From Haliclona indistincta (Eukaryota > Porifera > Demospongiae > Haplosclerida > Chalinidae): 64,000 nt of DNA. Within the stretch, counting starts at the first letter, position 1. Each line of letters begins with the position of its first letter. The notes under the pieces were generated by a model. That model saw only the letters and a program-made list of their open reading frames with translations. It searched no databases and was not told the DNA's origin. Both the position numbers and the translations under genes were made by a program. This document shows positions 48,901 through 61,455 of the stretch, in pieces. The stretch lies in the NCBI GenBank assembly GCA_964017065.1, contig OZ024787.1:7144996-7208995 (forward strand), written 5' to 3'.

Positions 48901-49939
48901 AAGTCCGTCCATGAGTGTCCCTATAGGTGGCGTCACACTTGTACTTATTTAATAGATTAATGAATATGTCCGTCCAGCCTTTGTAAGCTGCCAGGTGTAG
49001 CATAGGTAGTCTTCCATATAGTTCGAGCATTGGAGGTTTTTCATTCTTGTTCCTAGCCAATGGGTTTACTTTACCAGTGGATAGTAAGTATTGCACAATA
49101 TCAATATGGCTATTAAGACAAGCATAGTGAAGTGGTGTATTACCATCATCGTCTCTAGTCATTGGGTCACAGTATTGTTCAATGATTAAGTACCGTACCA
49201 CCTCCAGGTGATTGCTACTGGCAGCATAGTGTAGTGGAGTGCATCCATGAGTGTCCCTATAGGTGGCGTCACACTTGTACTTGTTTAGTAGAGCAATGAA
49301 TATGTCCGTCCAGCCTTTGTAAGCTGCCAGGTGTAGCATAGGTAGTCTTCTATTATCTATTATGAGCATTGGATGGATGCCGTACTTGTTCTCAGCCAGT
49401 GGGTTTACTTTACCAGTGGATAGTAGATATTGCACAATGTCAATATGCCTATGACGACAAGCATAGTGAAGTGGTGTATTGCCATAATTGTCTTTCGTCA
49501 TTGGGTCACAGTGTTGTTCATTGAGAAAGTACCTTACCACCTCCAGGTGATTTTTGATGACAGCAATATGAAGTGGTGTGTCACCATTATTGTCTATTGT
49601 CATTGGGTCACAGTGTTGTTCATCAATGAAGTACATTACCACCTCCAGGTGATTGTTGATGACAGTATAGTGTAGTGGAGTGCGTCCATGAGAGTCTTTA
49701 TAGTTGGTGTCACACTTGTGCTTTGTTATTAGGTCAATAATGATATCCATCCAGCCATTGTAAGCTGCCAGGTGGAGCAGAGAGACCAGTGTAGCGTAAC
49801 CCACACCTGGTACATACACATTGCTTGTTGTCCTGATGGCAGCTGGTTGTTCTATTTGTGGTAGCAGTCTCTTTGCATCTCGTTTGTTCCCTTGTTTGAA
49901 TGCCAAAGCACACTCACTCCTCAATTCTTCCTGTGACAT
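45945..49939 (-). CDS. Ankyrin-Roc-COR-Death protein, copy B
   Basis: Exons 46751-49939, 46271-46688 and 45945-46219 join to exactly 1294 codons (1293 residues). I chose Met at 49939 (MSQEELRSECALAFKQGNKR) because it aligns with the starts of copies A and C; the frame is open 15 codons further to 49984. About 440 residues of ankyrin repeats lead to the P-loop GYSGAGKTT at about 450, then DFAGQREYYSS and VGSHVDM. The COR-like part and the Death domain (VLAVIQDVVNWKKLGLQLGL) match copy A closely, while the ankyrin segment is more divergent. The linker has 14 octapeptides. It lies antisense between HID1 unit 2 exons 16 and 17, exactly as copy A does in HID1. The reading frame is intact and likely functional. 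Confidence 0.85.
46310..46650 (-). repeat. Coding 24-bp minisatellite, 14 copies, linker exon of copy B
   Basis: The same unit as in copy A. Units are more uniform (nearly all TDTQLPTA), with single TDAQ, TDIQ and PIA variants. It lies wholly inside the 418-bp exon 46271-46688. Confidence 0.95.
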
Positions 49940-52213
49940 CTCTGCTGTGTTGCTGGTGTATTCTTTTTGCCACGCCCTGACCAAACATGGTAAACTAATC
50001 TAAACTATGAATCTATTTATGAAAACTGACAGTGATCATGAATCATATTTAATAATTATGGTCTCTATGTATTTCTACTATTATCTAAATAAATTTGGAA
50101 CATCTGCGCATGCGTTATTCTCTATGCTTTTGCAGGTTTATTTTGTAGGCTTAGTTTCTACATTCTACATTACAAGACTAGCATAACTATGTAGATACAC
50201 TAAAAAAGTAGAATTGAGACAGTAAGCATAGTTTACATGTGCCTGAATTTATAGTACATGAAGATAGTACCGATCTATAGTCCCACAGTAGTTCATGTGT
50301 CTGGCTAGCTTGACTTTCTGGCTAGGAGAGAGAAAGTTAGCTAACATGCACAAAGTTGACAATATCGGCAACAACTCAGCTGTTGGTCAAGGTTGCTTCT
50401 GATAGTTTTCGAAACTAATAATTTTGATTGACTAATAGCTAGAGCGTTTTGGCAATTTTGGATAGCTGACAGTGCAATATTACTTGCCAGAATTAAAATT
50501 TGCAGTCCTTTTATGAACTAGCTAGGTAGTGCTATCTTAATGCAGTCCTTCAATGCTCATTTCTTCTTCCCTCCCCTAGTCATTCTCCACTCCATGGTTC
50601 TTGTTCGCTAAGCCCAACAACCATTATCTTGTGTTCTATCTGCTTGAGATCATCAACAATATTGTGCAGTACCAGTTTGACGGTATGATACAGCAACTAG
50701 ATGATCACTATACTGTGTGTTACTCATTCCTCAGGTAACACTAATCTGGTCTACTCTGTTGTACGATCCAAACATGTCTTTTATCAGGTAAATATTTTCC
50801 AATACGTATACTTGTTTCCGATGCAATACTGATTTATAGCTCTTCCTCCTCCTTTCACCCCTTAGAACAATTTTCTGCTAGTTATTGTTAGAAAAATGAG
50901 TTCTATTTTTCAATTTCTATGCTTTGTTGTTGCTTGTGTGTACTTAGTGTTTACAGTTGGATTTCTTTGTACTAACGATTGCCTTTTATAGAGTGTTGTC
51001 TTCGTGTTTCATTTTTTCCAGTTGGCTGGTCTCTCTGATAATGCCTGTCTCAATGTGTCTCGTAATCGTTCCTCTCGTACTAAATCTACAACAGAGGAAC
51101 CATCTCCAACCACTCAACAACCGCTTGCCGAGGACAGTGGAGAGATAGCATCAGACACAAGTGTACAACAGCAGTCACCACCTGGTAAGATAACTGAGAG
51201 GGAGTACTCTGTGTTACTCAGAATTATTTAGTTGCTGAGGCAGTGACGGACTCCTCACCTCCTCCTAACCCTCCTCCTCAAACAATGCCCGAGATAACAC
51301 CACTGAAGAGAGTAGAAATGGAGACAGTAGAGGTGGAGATGGAGCCAGGAGCTGGTGGCACTGACTCGGTCCCACCCTCACCATCAACCCCACCTGTCAC
51401 ACCCTCACAAACTACACATACCAGCACATCACTGACAACCACGCCCACTTCTGTTCAGCCATCGTCCAGTGGAGCTAGCCAAGCAGCAGCCTCTCTTCCC
51501 TCTCATGTTGTTCCCTCCTCTAGTGGACCTACCTTTGCTTCATCTTATGATCTTCCTCCTGTTGTTGGAGCAGGCAAGAGAAAGAAGCAATCTCGTCCTA
51601 GTAACCTACAACAAGCTAAACCAACACTGTATCCTCTTGGGAGGCAGGTCGCTAGTGGTAACAAGCTTCTTCTAGAGCCCACTACACCTACTGACTTCAA
51701 GGCCTCTCCTGAATGGGTACGATAGCTTCTCCTTCTCTCTTCCATTTAGTTCCCTCTTGACAGCAATTCATTGTGCTTGTTTAGTATGGGTATTCTACTC
51801 TTTTTCTCTCTTTATTTTTTTCTCATAAAGTCCAAGTTTTGGTTTCACTTATAGGTTCGTAGCTGGAAGCAGCGTCTTCCTCTGCACACTGTACTGAGAT
51901 TGCTGCAAGTACTGGTACCACAAGTAGAGAAACTGTGCTCTGAAAAGTGAGTGATACAACGAAGAAAATAGTCAAGCAAACACGTAGACAGACAGACAGG
52001 CAGGCAGGCAGCTAGATGAGTGCTTGCTTTGTGTGTCAACTGATCTGAAACTAAATAGCTGAACAAGCTAATAGTATTATCTTGTGTCTCTTTGTTGGTC
52101 ATACACATGTAGTGAGGTGAAGTTTGAGACTGAGATACTGGAGTACCTGAAGAATGGTACACTAGTGGGGCTCCTCCCAGTACCACACCCCATTATCATC
52201 AGGAAATATCAGG

Positions 52214-52720
52214 TATTGACTACTAAAATACACTAAGTAATGTAGTGATCGTTCTATTGTTTAGATTAGTAGATGGTAGCATTGTGTACTATTATAGTAA
52301 CGATAGTACTAGTCTGAGCTCTCTCCTCTCTGAAAAGCGCAAACTTATGGTACCACAATGGCCTGGCTGACTGAGATCTTCCATCTTATGCTTCCGAGGA
52401 AATCGGTCAGCTGTTGGAAGACCTTCAAAAGCAACACCGCTTTTACCGGCCTGTGGACGTCGTTAGGGCTGAGAGCTCTTGGTCTCCCTTCAGAACTCTT
52501 TTTTCCTAGCTGCATTGTATCATTCCTTACAGCACCGCTTTATTCCTTTCACTACTTCATTCACTATCTGTATTTGCCTGTCCTATTCATCATTATGCAT
52601 TGATCATGACTGCTAAAAAATGATAGTACTTATACAGTAATAATAGTACTGTAGTGCTATCATTACTAATAGCATTTCTAGATAATAGCATTGTGATGTG
52701 TCTTTTGTTTTCATTTTCTT
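52214..52720. other. Divergent HID1 intron with a unit 2-specific insert
   Basis: This is the unit 2 intron matching 33472-33998. The minisatellite is absent. About 300 bp (52,315-52,610) of unrelated DNA with an 81-codon frame is present instead. I recognise nothing in that frame. Confidence 0.5.
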
Positions 52721-53189
52721 CAGACAAGTGAGAGTACCGAGATTTGGTTTCACACGTATATCTGGGGCGTGGTGTATGTGAGGTAAGAATGTTGAACCTA
52801 ACCCATAGACCTGCTATAACAAGCTGTCTGTCTGTCTGTCTGTCAGGAACTATGAGCCTCCAATCTGGTATGACACCTTCATTAATCTCTTCACTGTTAA
52901 CCGAAGCCAATAGAGAAGGAACAAATTGTACATAAATTATACTGTGTGCAGTGCGTACAGCTGCTTATAATAATCAGATAATCATGAGCTCTATCTCTTA
53001 GGACTATTATTATTAATTTTTTACTGAAATACTTGTACCATAACACCAAAATTTGATAATAAAAAACCTGTATAAAAATATGAAAGTGATCTCAATTACC
53101 ATGACGACACACATGAATTGTAGTTGTTGCAAATAAAAATGGGTAAAAATTTGACACTGTGACTAGTCACATACTCTAAGAAAATGACA

Positions 53190-54205
53190 ACAAACTGCTG
53201 GTAAGATTACCATCCTAGCTACTGTAGTAGATAAGAATAATGATTTCTTTTTTACAAGTGTTGAACTGTGTCCGTCTGCTCACTCGGCTAATCCCTCTCT
53301 TGTTTGAGTCTCCTGACTGGAGGCTGCTGTTCTGGTCTCCAGCAAACATCTCTGAGGTTGGTACAACCCTCCACTACATCAGACACTATCATACACATCT
53401 ACCACCAGCCAGTATCTGGTTAAACTAGCTTGTCTGGTAGTAATGATAATTGGTACCATCAGCATTCAGCATCATATTCCAAATCTCTCTTTCCTTGTAC
53501 ATGTAAAGATACCTGGATTGTTTACTGTGTTCTTTCTGATGAGTGCTGTACAACCTTAATGTTGCAGTCCTCTCTATCAGCTTGATTTCTAACTTCATCT
53601 TGCTCCATTAACATAGTAGAGTAAAGGTTACATATTTGTATTAGTGCGTGTCACTATTTGTGAGCGGATTTGAGAAAGGGGTCACTTTTTGCTCCAGCAA
53701 ATTTTTGAACACACGCCTGTTTTCAAATGGCTGCTATTCAGTCAAACATCAATGAAATTTTTGTGTATAATAATATTTTATTATTTGATCACTCTGCTTG
53801 CTGTACATAAATTTTAGTGCCATGGTACTAAGTTTGGATGAATGGCAGCAAGTTGAAAACTTGCGTCCATTCGAAAACTGCATGAGTGAACGAAGTGACC
53901 ACTTTCTCAAATCCGCTCACATTTTTGTGTTTTTCTTAAAAATACATCCTTTATTTTACTGTCATAACACCTAAACACTGATTGATTGTATTTGTTTATT
54001 CTAGGATATGGACTTCTTGATCAAAGGTCTCACATCATTGATTGCCAATCCTCTCAACCAGGTGAAACAATTGTTGATATAACAAGAAATAATATTGAAA
54101 TTTTCTTATTATTAGAGTCGGACATATCTCCCTGGTTCTACTAAGAAGATATTCTTCACTGAAGTCCTGTATATTATAGTATGGAGACTAGTCTCCATCA
54201 ATCAG
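53190..54205 (+). pseudogene. HID1: HID1 fragment (unit 3), exons 4, 11, 12
   Basis: The duplication joint near 53,190 repeats the one at 34,470. Exon equivalents are at 53257-53354, 54005-54061 and 54116-54205. Exons 5-10 are missing at the same place as in unit 2. After exon 12 the copy breaks off into transposon DNA. No start exon and no later HID1 exon was found in this unit, so it is a relic. Confidence 0.85.
53659..53921. mobile_element. TIR element, unit 3 copy
   Basis: The same element and the same insertion point as 34946-35215, with the same tgtgagcggattt / aaatccgctcaca ends. Sharing the insertion shows that units 2 and 3 descend from one filled ancestor. Confidence 0.85.
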
Positions 54206-54209
54206 GTAC

Positions 54210-55138
54210 AGTGTTCCACACGAAGAGAGTAGAAAAATAGTTTTTGCACATTTTGGTTCATATCTCAGTAACTATAATGATCCTAATGGCATGTTGCATG
54301 TATCAGAATGATCCTCTATCCTTACTGAACACCCTGATTCATATGGCTTCAAGTCACGTGACACGGGCGTGGCACAACATGGCGGGATATCGGACCCTCT
54401 GGAAGGACAACCTTTAGGAGAGAACTTTTGAATTACTGGTAGTTAAGATTTCTTAACGCTGCATTAAAACCCTCACCCAGGGCGCCTACCTGTGGGCTGA
54501 GTGTTTTGCCTTAACTTTCATTAGTTCGGCGTCAGGGAGCAAATAATAGCGTCCTCGACCGACCAAAAGCTTTAGGACGGGAAATCCGATTCTCTGGTAG
54601 TTAAGGTCCAAGATTAGGAAATTACATTACTAATACATCCATCTTTACTTTAGAACTTGCGCAGAGTCTGTAGAAATACGCACATCGACAAACGCGACTG
54701 GTCTCTGCTAGAGAGCTGTTTTCTGACCGCCATCTTGCTAGTTAATGGATTTTTGTGATGTCACACGTTGGTTATTAACCAGTGTAGTAGTCATAACTAC
54801 TAAACTGATTCAATGTATTTTGTATTAGTTATGACTCATTGCATGATAATATTTATTATGCGTTAAAATTGTTTATAATAAAGAAAAGCCATCAGCAACT
54901 GGAAAACTAGACTAATGGTGGAACCATGACAAAAACGGCTCAGTACGTGCATGATATTGAACTGCACTTCACTGAAAAGGAAAAAAGGACACAAACAAGA
55001 AAATAAAAAGATTTCTATCGAAATCAAAGGATGTAGGGTTGTGAAATCTACCACTGGTCTACAATGTAATCTAACAAGGAACAAGCATGGAATATATGGT
55101 AACACGATTGACTTGCTAACAGACCATAGATCCCTACC
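54210..55138. mobile_element. Transposon-derived block breaking HID1 unit 3
   Basis: HID1-like sequence stops after the exon 12 donor. About 620 bp of unrecognised DNA follows, then 54835-55138 matches the LINE-like block at 7495-7789 in the same orientation. The right edge switches abruptly to a TRIM-like remnant at about 55,140. Confidence 0.65.
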
Positions 55139-55139
55139 G

Positions 55140-55640
55140 TGTGGAGGAGGGGAGTGATTCCCGACCCAACAGCCATCATCTTGTGGTTTAGAGCAGCCTT
55201 GTCACTGTGAGTATTGTTCAGTCGCTCAATCAGCTTGATACCCTGTGTCTCCGTGGCTACATAGCTTGCATCAGTCCTACACTTGTGGGTGTGGTCAGTA
55301 AATCGAGTTAAGCTGTCTAGCTGAGCTAAGGTGGCCTCAGCCATCTCCTTCTGTGACCAGATCTTCACTCCTTGTGATGCTTTCTGAAGAGCTTCATTCC
55401 TCTGTGCCTCTACCAGTGCTCAAATGCATTGTCCACTTCACTCTTCATGAGCTCACTGCTATCCAGTGCCTTGCCTTCTACCTTGTTCACATTCTCCAAG
55501 TGCCTTCTTAAAGTCTTCTTTCTTCTTCATTGCTAAACTATAGTGAGTTTCTCTAGCTTGCTATAAGCTGTGGTGATCCTTGTGTGCATACAGCAGACAC
55601 TCTGCACAAACCACCTCTGAACAACCTGTACAGTATTATT
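55140..55640 (-). pseudogene. TRIM-like B-box/coiled-coil remnant 1
   Basis: Reading leftward from 55,640 the minus strand gives CSEVVCAECLLYAHKDHH, which fits a B-box zinc finger C/H pattern. A coiled-coil follows (KKKEDFKKAL, then EAQRNEALQKASQG and MAEATLAQLDSLTRF). Two frameshifts are needed: one after the first coiled-coil segment and one at gagcactggtagagg. Both are shared with the second copy at 63,408-64,000. No RING or C-terminal recognition domain is visible. Confidence 0.6.
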
Positions 55641-55893
55641 TCAGTTCTACTCCAACATGCAAAGCATCGTTCGTTTATAATCAATTTTAATTCTGTTATT
55701 TGTGAAATTCACTAGTCAAATGGTGGTAGCTATAACAACATGACATGAACTGAACAAAATTATTTCTTGACACTAGTGAATTTATACAGACACAGTGTGT
55801 GGTTGTGCTATGGTAATTCCTTCTTGCATGCTCCTGTATGAGAGGGACAACACACACATACTAACAATGATGTACTATAGTCACAACTCACCA

Positions 55894-58795
55894 TCAGTTG
55901 CAGTGGATCCTGTAAGCTGTCTCGTGTTCTCCCATACTCTTCAGTGCAGTTCTCAACACACTCCATGAAGGGACTCCCTTCTTTGAAACGTTGTCTTGTT
56001 GCTGTAACCATGCCAACACCATGTATATCTTGCAGCTATCTATTCTGCCACGCTGCTCAAGGTCTATCTTCTCTAGTGTTGGGTAGACAAGACCTAGTTG
56101 TAGTCCAAGCTTCTTCCAGTGATTAATATCACGAATCACATCCAACACATCTACAAGATCTCCAGTACCTAATGAGTAGATAATAACTATCACACTCTTC
56201 TCATTATTACGTTTAACTTACTGAGTGTTCTTGATAGGTCACCACTAGCACCAGCAGCAGATGTGTGTTGCTGTGCATCAGTAGATGAGTGACTGATGAT
56301 ATCCTCATCCTTAAGTTCAGCCACCTCCTGTACACACCAGAGAAACATACCATCACATGTTACAGTACAGACTGCACACTGCAACTCACCAGAGGGTTTC
56401 TGCCAGCAAACATGCTGTGCTTGTCTACACACTTCCTTAACTCCATGTGGTTTTGTGGTTTCTTGTGGTGGTGCTGGCAGTACTCGAGTACCTCCTGGAG
56501 GAGGGGATCAGGAACAGGCTGGCTAGCCATGCTTTGGTTGAAGAGCTGGCACACAGAGGAGGGTTGCAAGAGGTAGTAAGGCTCACACAATAGAGCCTCA
56601 TCTGTTGAGTAAGTGTTCCATCCTCCTTTTCGATCCAAGAGAAACTTGTGCTGTGGTTGATGAAGAAGCATTGCTTTAGCTACTGATGGTAGATCAAAGA
56701 GTTCAGTGTCGGGCAAGGCATCAAAGGGATAGCGGTCGAGTAGAGAGGGAGAGATGAGACATTCACATGTAGTGACAACACTACACAGCTGGTGTTGGAG
56801 GTCGAGGATCATCCTGATGACACTGCTGCAGGTCTGTGCTGCTTCTCTGGTCTTCCCAGACACCAGCACAATGACCCAACGATTACGATCCAAAATTTCT
56901 ACTATAGTGGACACTCCAGAGCCACTCTTCCAGCAGATTCCATTTTGCCATACCTTACACTGTCGCTCGAGACCGCATAGAGAGGAGGAGGGTGACAGAT
57001 GCTTGCTAGCCATAGAAAATGTGAAGGCAAGCCGAAGGAGAAGAACATGTAGGAAACGATTACTAAAAAATTGATGAGGGTCACTGCACCCCAGACACCA
57101 GCCAAACATTGGTGAGGGGAGGTCACTAGGTCGATGCTCTTTAACAAGACTTGGGAAGAAGAGATAGTTAGCTCCTGATGAAGGGGGAGATGTGGTAGTA
57201 TTGAGATTAGTGGCTTGAAGTGTAGTGAGGTCCACTGGATGACAGAATTCCATGCTCTCAAGACAGTCCACCAGCATATCTGAGCTGTACTGTGGAAACA
57301 ACTCCTCAAGGGTCGTGATGGGCACTATACCAGTGTTACTGGCAACTTGACGATACTGTTTAAAATTACCTGGAGCAAATAGTGTTCCATTGACCTCTCT
57401 CAGCAAGGCCTCTTTCTCCACTATCACCCAGCTAGACTGGGGATGCTCCTGGTTTTGAATAAACAAAATGAGGCCTGTATCACTGAGGTAAGTCAGTAAC
57501 TTTGTGAGTATAGTGGAGTCAGGAGAGAAATCTTTTTCTGAAGCAAGGGTATACTTCAGTTCTTGTAGTGTGCAGCCAATCTTTCCAAGCTTTGTACGGA
57601 GAAAAGCATACAAAACATGACAGTACAAGCTCATGCTGGGCTGAGATGATAGTATGGCTTGTTGGCTGGTTGAGAGGAGAGAACGGAAATTATGCGCTGC
57701 ATAGGATTTTGACTCTCGACAGTCCATGCTTACAAATCCTCCATATGTCAGCTGCTTTACTCTGCTCTCTGCTATGCTCTCCACTAGTGAGCTCTTCTCC
57801 TTTAGCTCTTGTGATGACTTGACCAGGTCTGCATGGCTGCCAACAACGATGAAGTGTGATGATCCCTGGGCTGAGCTGCAGGCATTCTCTATGAAACTGA
57901 TCCAGTAGTGTATGGAGTCTCTGATTGTATCCGTACACTGGCTCAGGTCTACGATACAAACAAAAATAGCAGCAGAATTCCTCATGATGCGTTCCAGTAC
58001 AGCATCATGACTAGAGTAGTACTCTTGTTGTCCTGCGAAATCGTATATTACCATGTTACCAACCTCATTGACCTTGCTTTCAACATGGAGAGGTATGATT
58101 CCAGCAGTGAGGCATTCTACATCAGGAACACGACCTGATGAAAACCATGAGAAGAAGCCAGTTTTTTTAGCCAAGAGGAGAATCGTTTGAGATATCGTGG
58201 TCTTGCCTGCTCCACTGTATCCAGTTAAGATAAGTTTTGTATAAGTGTGCACGGGAAAATCTTTCTCACATTGTGGAAATGATTGGAACAGTTTCAGTAG
58301 ATCATAGCTGTTTATTTTAGTAGCAATGTCTACTGGAGTCTCTTTGTTATTGTTCTCAGCCAGTAGGTCAACTTTACCAGTGGATAGTATATATTGCACA
58401 ACATTGGCATTGCCATAACGACAAGCAATGTGAAGTGGTGTATCACCATCATTGTCTTTTGACATTGGGTCACAGTGTTGTTCATTGATGAGGTACCTTA
58501 CCACCTCCAGGTGATTGTTGATGACAGCATAGTGTAGTGGAGTGCATCCATCAGAGTCCTTATAGTTGAAGTCACACTTGTACTTTGTTATTAGGTCAAT
58601 AATGATATCTATCCAGCCATTGGCAGCTGCCAGGTGAAGCAGAGAGACCAGTTCAGCATAACCCACATATTGTACATAGTATGTTGTCCTGATGTCAGCT
58701 GGTTGTTCTATTTGTGGTAGCAGTCTCTTAGCATCTCGTTTGTTCCCTCGTTTGAATGCCAAAGCACACTCACTCCTCAATTCTTTCTGTGACAT
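55894..58795 (-). CDS. Ankyrin-Roc-COR-Death protein, copy C (short)
   Basis: Exons 56390-58795, 56222-56327 and 55894-56168 join to exactly 929 codons (928 residues). The start is MSQKELRSECALAFKRGNKR. Only about 190 residues, with three or four ankyrin repeats, precede the P-loop GYSGAGKTT, against about 500 in A and 450 in B. DFAGQQEYYSS replaces the DFAGQREYY of the others. The linker exon is 106 bp with a single degenerate unit (TDAQQHTSAAG). The Death domain is retained (VLDVIRDINHWKKLGLQLGL). All reading frames and splice sites are intact. Either C lost repeats or A and B gained them; the exact 24-bp steps favour in-frame slippage for the linker. Confidence 0.85.
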
Positions 58796-59352
58796 CTCTG
58801 CTGTGTTGCTGGTATATTCTCTTTTGCCACGCCCTGACCAAACATGGTATACTAATCTAAACTATGGTTCTTATTACGATGACTGACTGTGATCATGAAT
58901 CATATTATGGTCTCTATGTACTTCTACTGTTATATCTAATTGAGAGCATCTACACATGCGTTCTTCTCTCTGTGCTTTGGTAGGCTTAGTTTCTACATTA
59001 TGGATGAAGACTAGTATAACTAAAAATAATAAAAAAGTACACTAAAAAAAGGAGAATTGAAAGAGTTACTGAGTTAGCAATTCAATCATAGTTTACAAGT
59101 GCCTGAATTTATAATACATGGCATCTATATACATAACTAGTCCGGTAGTCCCACAGTAATTCATGTGTCTAAGCTAGCTTGACTTTCTGGCTAGGAGAGA
59201 GAAAGTTAGCTAACATGGACAGGTTGCAATATCGGCAACAACTCAGTTGTTGGTCAAGATCACTCTGATAGTTTTCGAATTAATTAATAATTTTGTAGGA
59301 CTTGATTAACAAATAGAACGTTTTGGAAATTTTTGGACAGTTGACAGTGTAA

Positions 59353-59721
59353 TTAGGGAGGCACGGTAGTGACTCCCTATGTAGGGTTGAACGGAAAAAC
59401 AAGATGGCGGATACATACAATGTATTAGCGTTCAAACGCTGATATTTCGCCTAGTGATGAATTTTATACGTCCAAGGACACTTAGATCTGCTCTCTGGCA
59501 TTGCCCCATCTTACAGTAGCAAGGAGATTGCTCGAAATTGTAACTAAAGTGACGAACCTGGAAACGGTGAAAATCGACTTTCGTCATCTTAGTTTTCTTC
59601 TTCTTCTTTCTTCAACTCTCCTAGCGTCTTTACGCGAGCAGTGACGAGACCAAAACACCCACGAACAGTCGTGAAATTCTCCTGGCAGGTACCTTTTAAA
59701 CTTTGTTTTTAGCGAAACGGC
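59353..59721. mobile_element. Dispersed repeat, copy 2
   Basis: Matches 6191-6576 in the same orientation, beginning ttagggaggcacggtagtga. It is inserted in the conserved 5' flank of copy C, after which the similarity to units 1 and 2 is lost. Confidence 0.8.
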
Positions 59722-60380
59722 TATGTATGTACTTCTATGTACTTCTGCTATTATCGAGACAATGCTGTGATATAGTGTGTTCAGATTCACAATATCCACA
59801 CATGCATTCATCCTCTATGCTCTATGCTTTCGTAGCCTTAGTTTATGCTGATGGATAAGACTAGCATATTATGTTGATACACTAAAAAGTAAGATTCAGA
59901 GTTATTTTGTAATCCAAACCCTGTTCACATGTGCCTGTATATTGGAACCTCTGAATAAAGGACATGTTAGAAGACACAATCTTATAATCAAATGCACCCA
60001 TCATGATGCAGAGCTCAATCTGCGTGCTGACTATCAATTATATTACTTGAGTCAGGAGCTGGTGTAACATGAAGCACCAAAGGTGCAGATGCCTCGGTGC
60101 AGTACATGTAGCATGTATGGCATTCAATTAGCAGATGCATAATTATGACAGCACGTATATATGCATGCAGTAAATCCACGGAAGGATCAAAACAGTATCA
60201 TGAAAGCATGCAATGTAAGCTGCAGTAGAAACAAGTTAAAGTATACTGCAACAAGACTACTGCACTCATTGCTGTGAGAATACTGCTACAAATATCAACA
60301 AACACAACTATCCACCATTCTACAAACACAGCAACTGCAGATGCATGTATACAGGATTTCTGTGCAGTAGTGCTTTAGTT
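59722..60380. other. Intergenic DNA without recognisable genes
   Basis: AT-rich DNA. Parts near 59,735-59,950 resemble the receptor 5' flank again (cacatgcattcatcctctat, then agactagcat), which suggests a duplicated flank fragment. No coding signal was found. Confidence 0.45.
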
Positions 60381-60382
60381 AT

Positions 60383-61455
60383 GCAATCAGAAGCCAATCA
60401 GTTCTGACCACAATTTAACTGGGCGTGTCTACAGTGTTTGGCACAGACCACGAGCGAGTAGCTTCCATAGCTTGCTTACACGATTTCTCTGGACCTGCAC
60501 TGATATCCTGTAGTAAAATTCTAACCTATCAGGTTCTAGGCAGTCAACTGTGGACAGCCTTGCCTTTGGAGAAGTCGAGATCGCCAGCAACGGCAAACAA
60601 AGTAAGCAAATCACGCCATAACTCTAGAACAAAATTTCTCTAGTTCACATCCGAGATAATATCGATTTCTACCTGCATTGCAAGTTTCAGAGCTTACCTT
60701 TCAGCATGCGCCCCAAAAATGATGTAACAGACAGAACGACAGACAGACAGACAACGCGATTATAGTATGCCTCGTGGCTCCGCCTACACCGAGGCATAAT
60801 GACAAACAAACAAACGAACGAATAAACTGCAGCTGTTGTACTTTCTGTACAGCAATCACAAGGCAGCATAATGTTATGCAATCAGAAGCCAATCAGTGCT
60901 GACCACTAATTCAATTGGGCGTGTCTATAATGTTCAGGGCACAGCACGTAGATAGCGTCCATAGCTTGCTTACACAATTTCTTTAGACATACATGTACGC
61001 TGCTATCCTGTAACCTTCTAGGCAGTCAACTGTGGATAGCTTTGTCTACGGAGAACTCTAGATCCCCAGCAACGGCCATCGTTCGTGAGGTAACCAAAGC
61101 TACGCCATAACTCTAGAACGCAGCTTCATATACAAGTCTGCCGTGCTGTTCTGAAGTAAAGGCGAACTCACTAGCTGTAAGGCAGCCAGCAATAGACAAT
61201 TTTGTCTTTACATCAGTAACTAGATCAGTGCCAGACGGCGTTCGCGAGGTAAGCAAAGCAATCTCACGAACAGAGCCTTATAACCCAAATCCTTACAATT
61301 CATTTTCAAGCAAATATCGACTTTAGCTTGTGTTGCACGTTTCAGCGCTTAGTTTTCAGCGAGCGACGAGAAATCCTGCCAACAGACAGACACATGCACA
61401 GATACACAAACAGACTACCGTATGCCCCGTGGCTCCGCCCACCGAGGCATAATAA
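60383..61455. repeat. Two to three tandem copies of a non-autonomous element
   Basis: Blocks starting atgcaatcagaagccaatca at 60,383 and 60,877 share most of their sequence. The first ends in an agacagacagac run and ccgaggcataat (about 60,800). A third partial copy runs from about 61,130 to 61,455 with the same ending. The conserved tail (cgtggctccgcc..ccgaggcata) is self-complementary in part. Confidence 0.75.

Larger units (their letters stand above)
34470..52913 (+). pseudogene. HID1: Partial HID1 copy (unit 2), exons 4, 11-24
   Basis: A second copy of the HID1 block. Exon equivalents are seen near 34548-34646 (exon 4), 42483-42539, 42591-42677, 43288-43379, 43737-43890, 44075-44153, 44692-44752, 50579-50681, 50734-50786, 51022-51184, 51232-51716, 51856-51947, 52112-52212, 52722-52780 and 52847-52913. 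Exons 1-3 and 5-10 are absent: after exon 4, sequence jumps to the equivalent of 22,985. The remaining exons keep their splice sites and frame with few coding changes, so the copy is young or still constrained. Without a start exon it cannot make full HID1, though a truncated protein or antisense partner for copy B is possible. It is interrupted by a 7.2-kb foldback insertion, a TTAA element and a 587-bp TIR element. Confidence 0.85.

Noticed and set aside
34470..58795. All three units as allelic haplotypes misassembled in tandem
   Set aside because: The receptor copies differ in ankyrin number, linker number and many residues, and units have distinct insertions. That is too much for alleles, although the identical foldback arms could still be an assembly fold.
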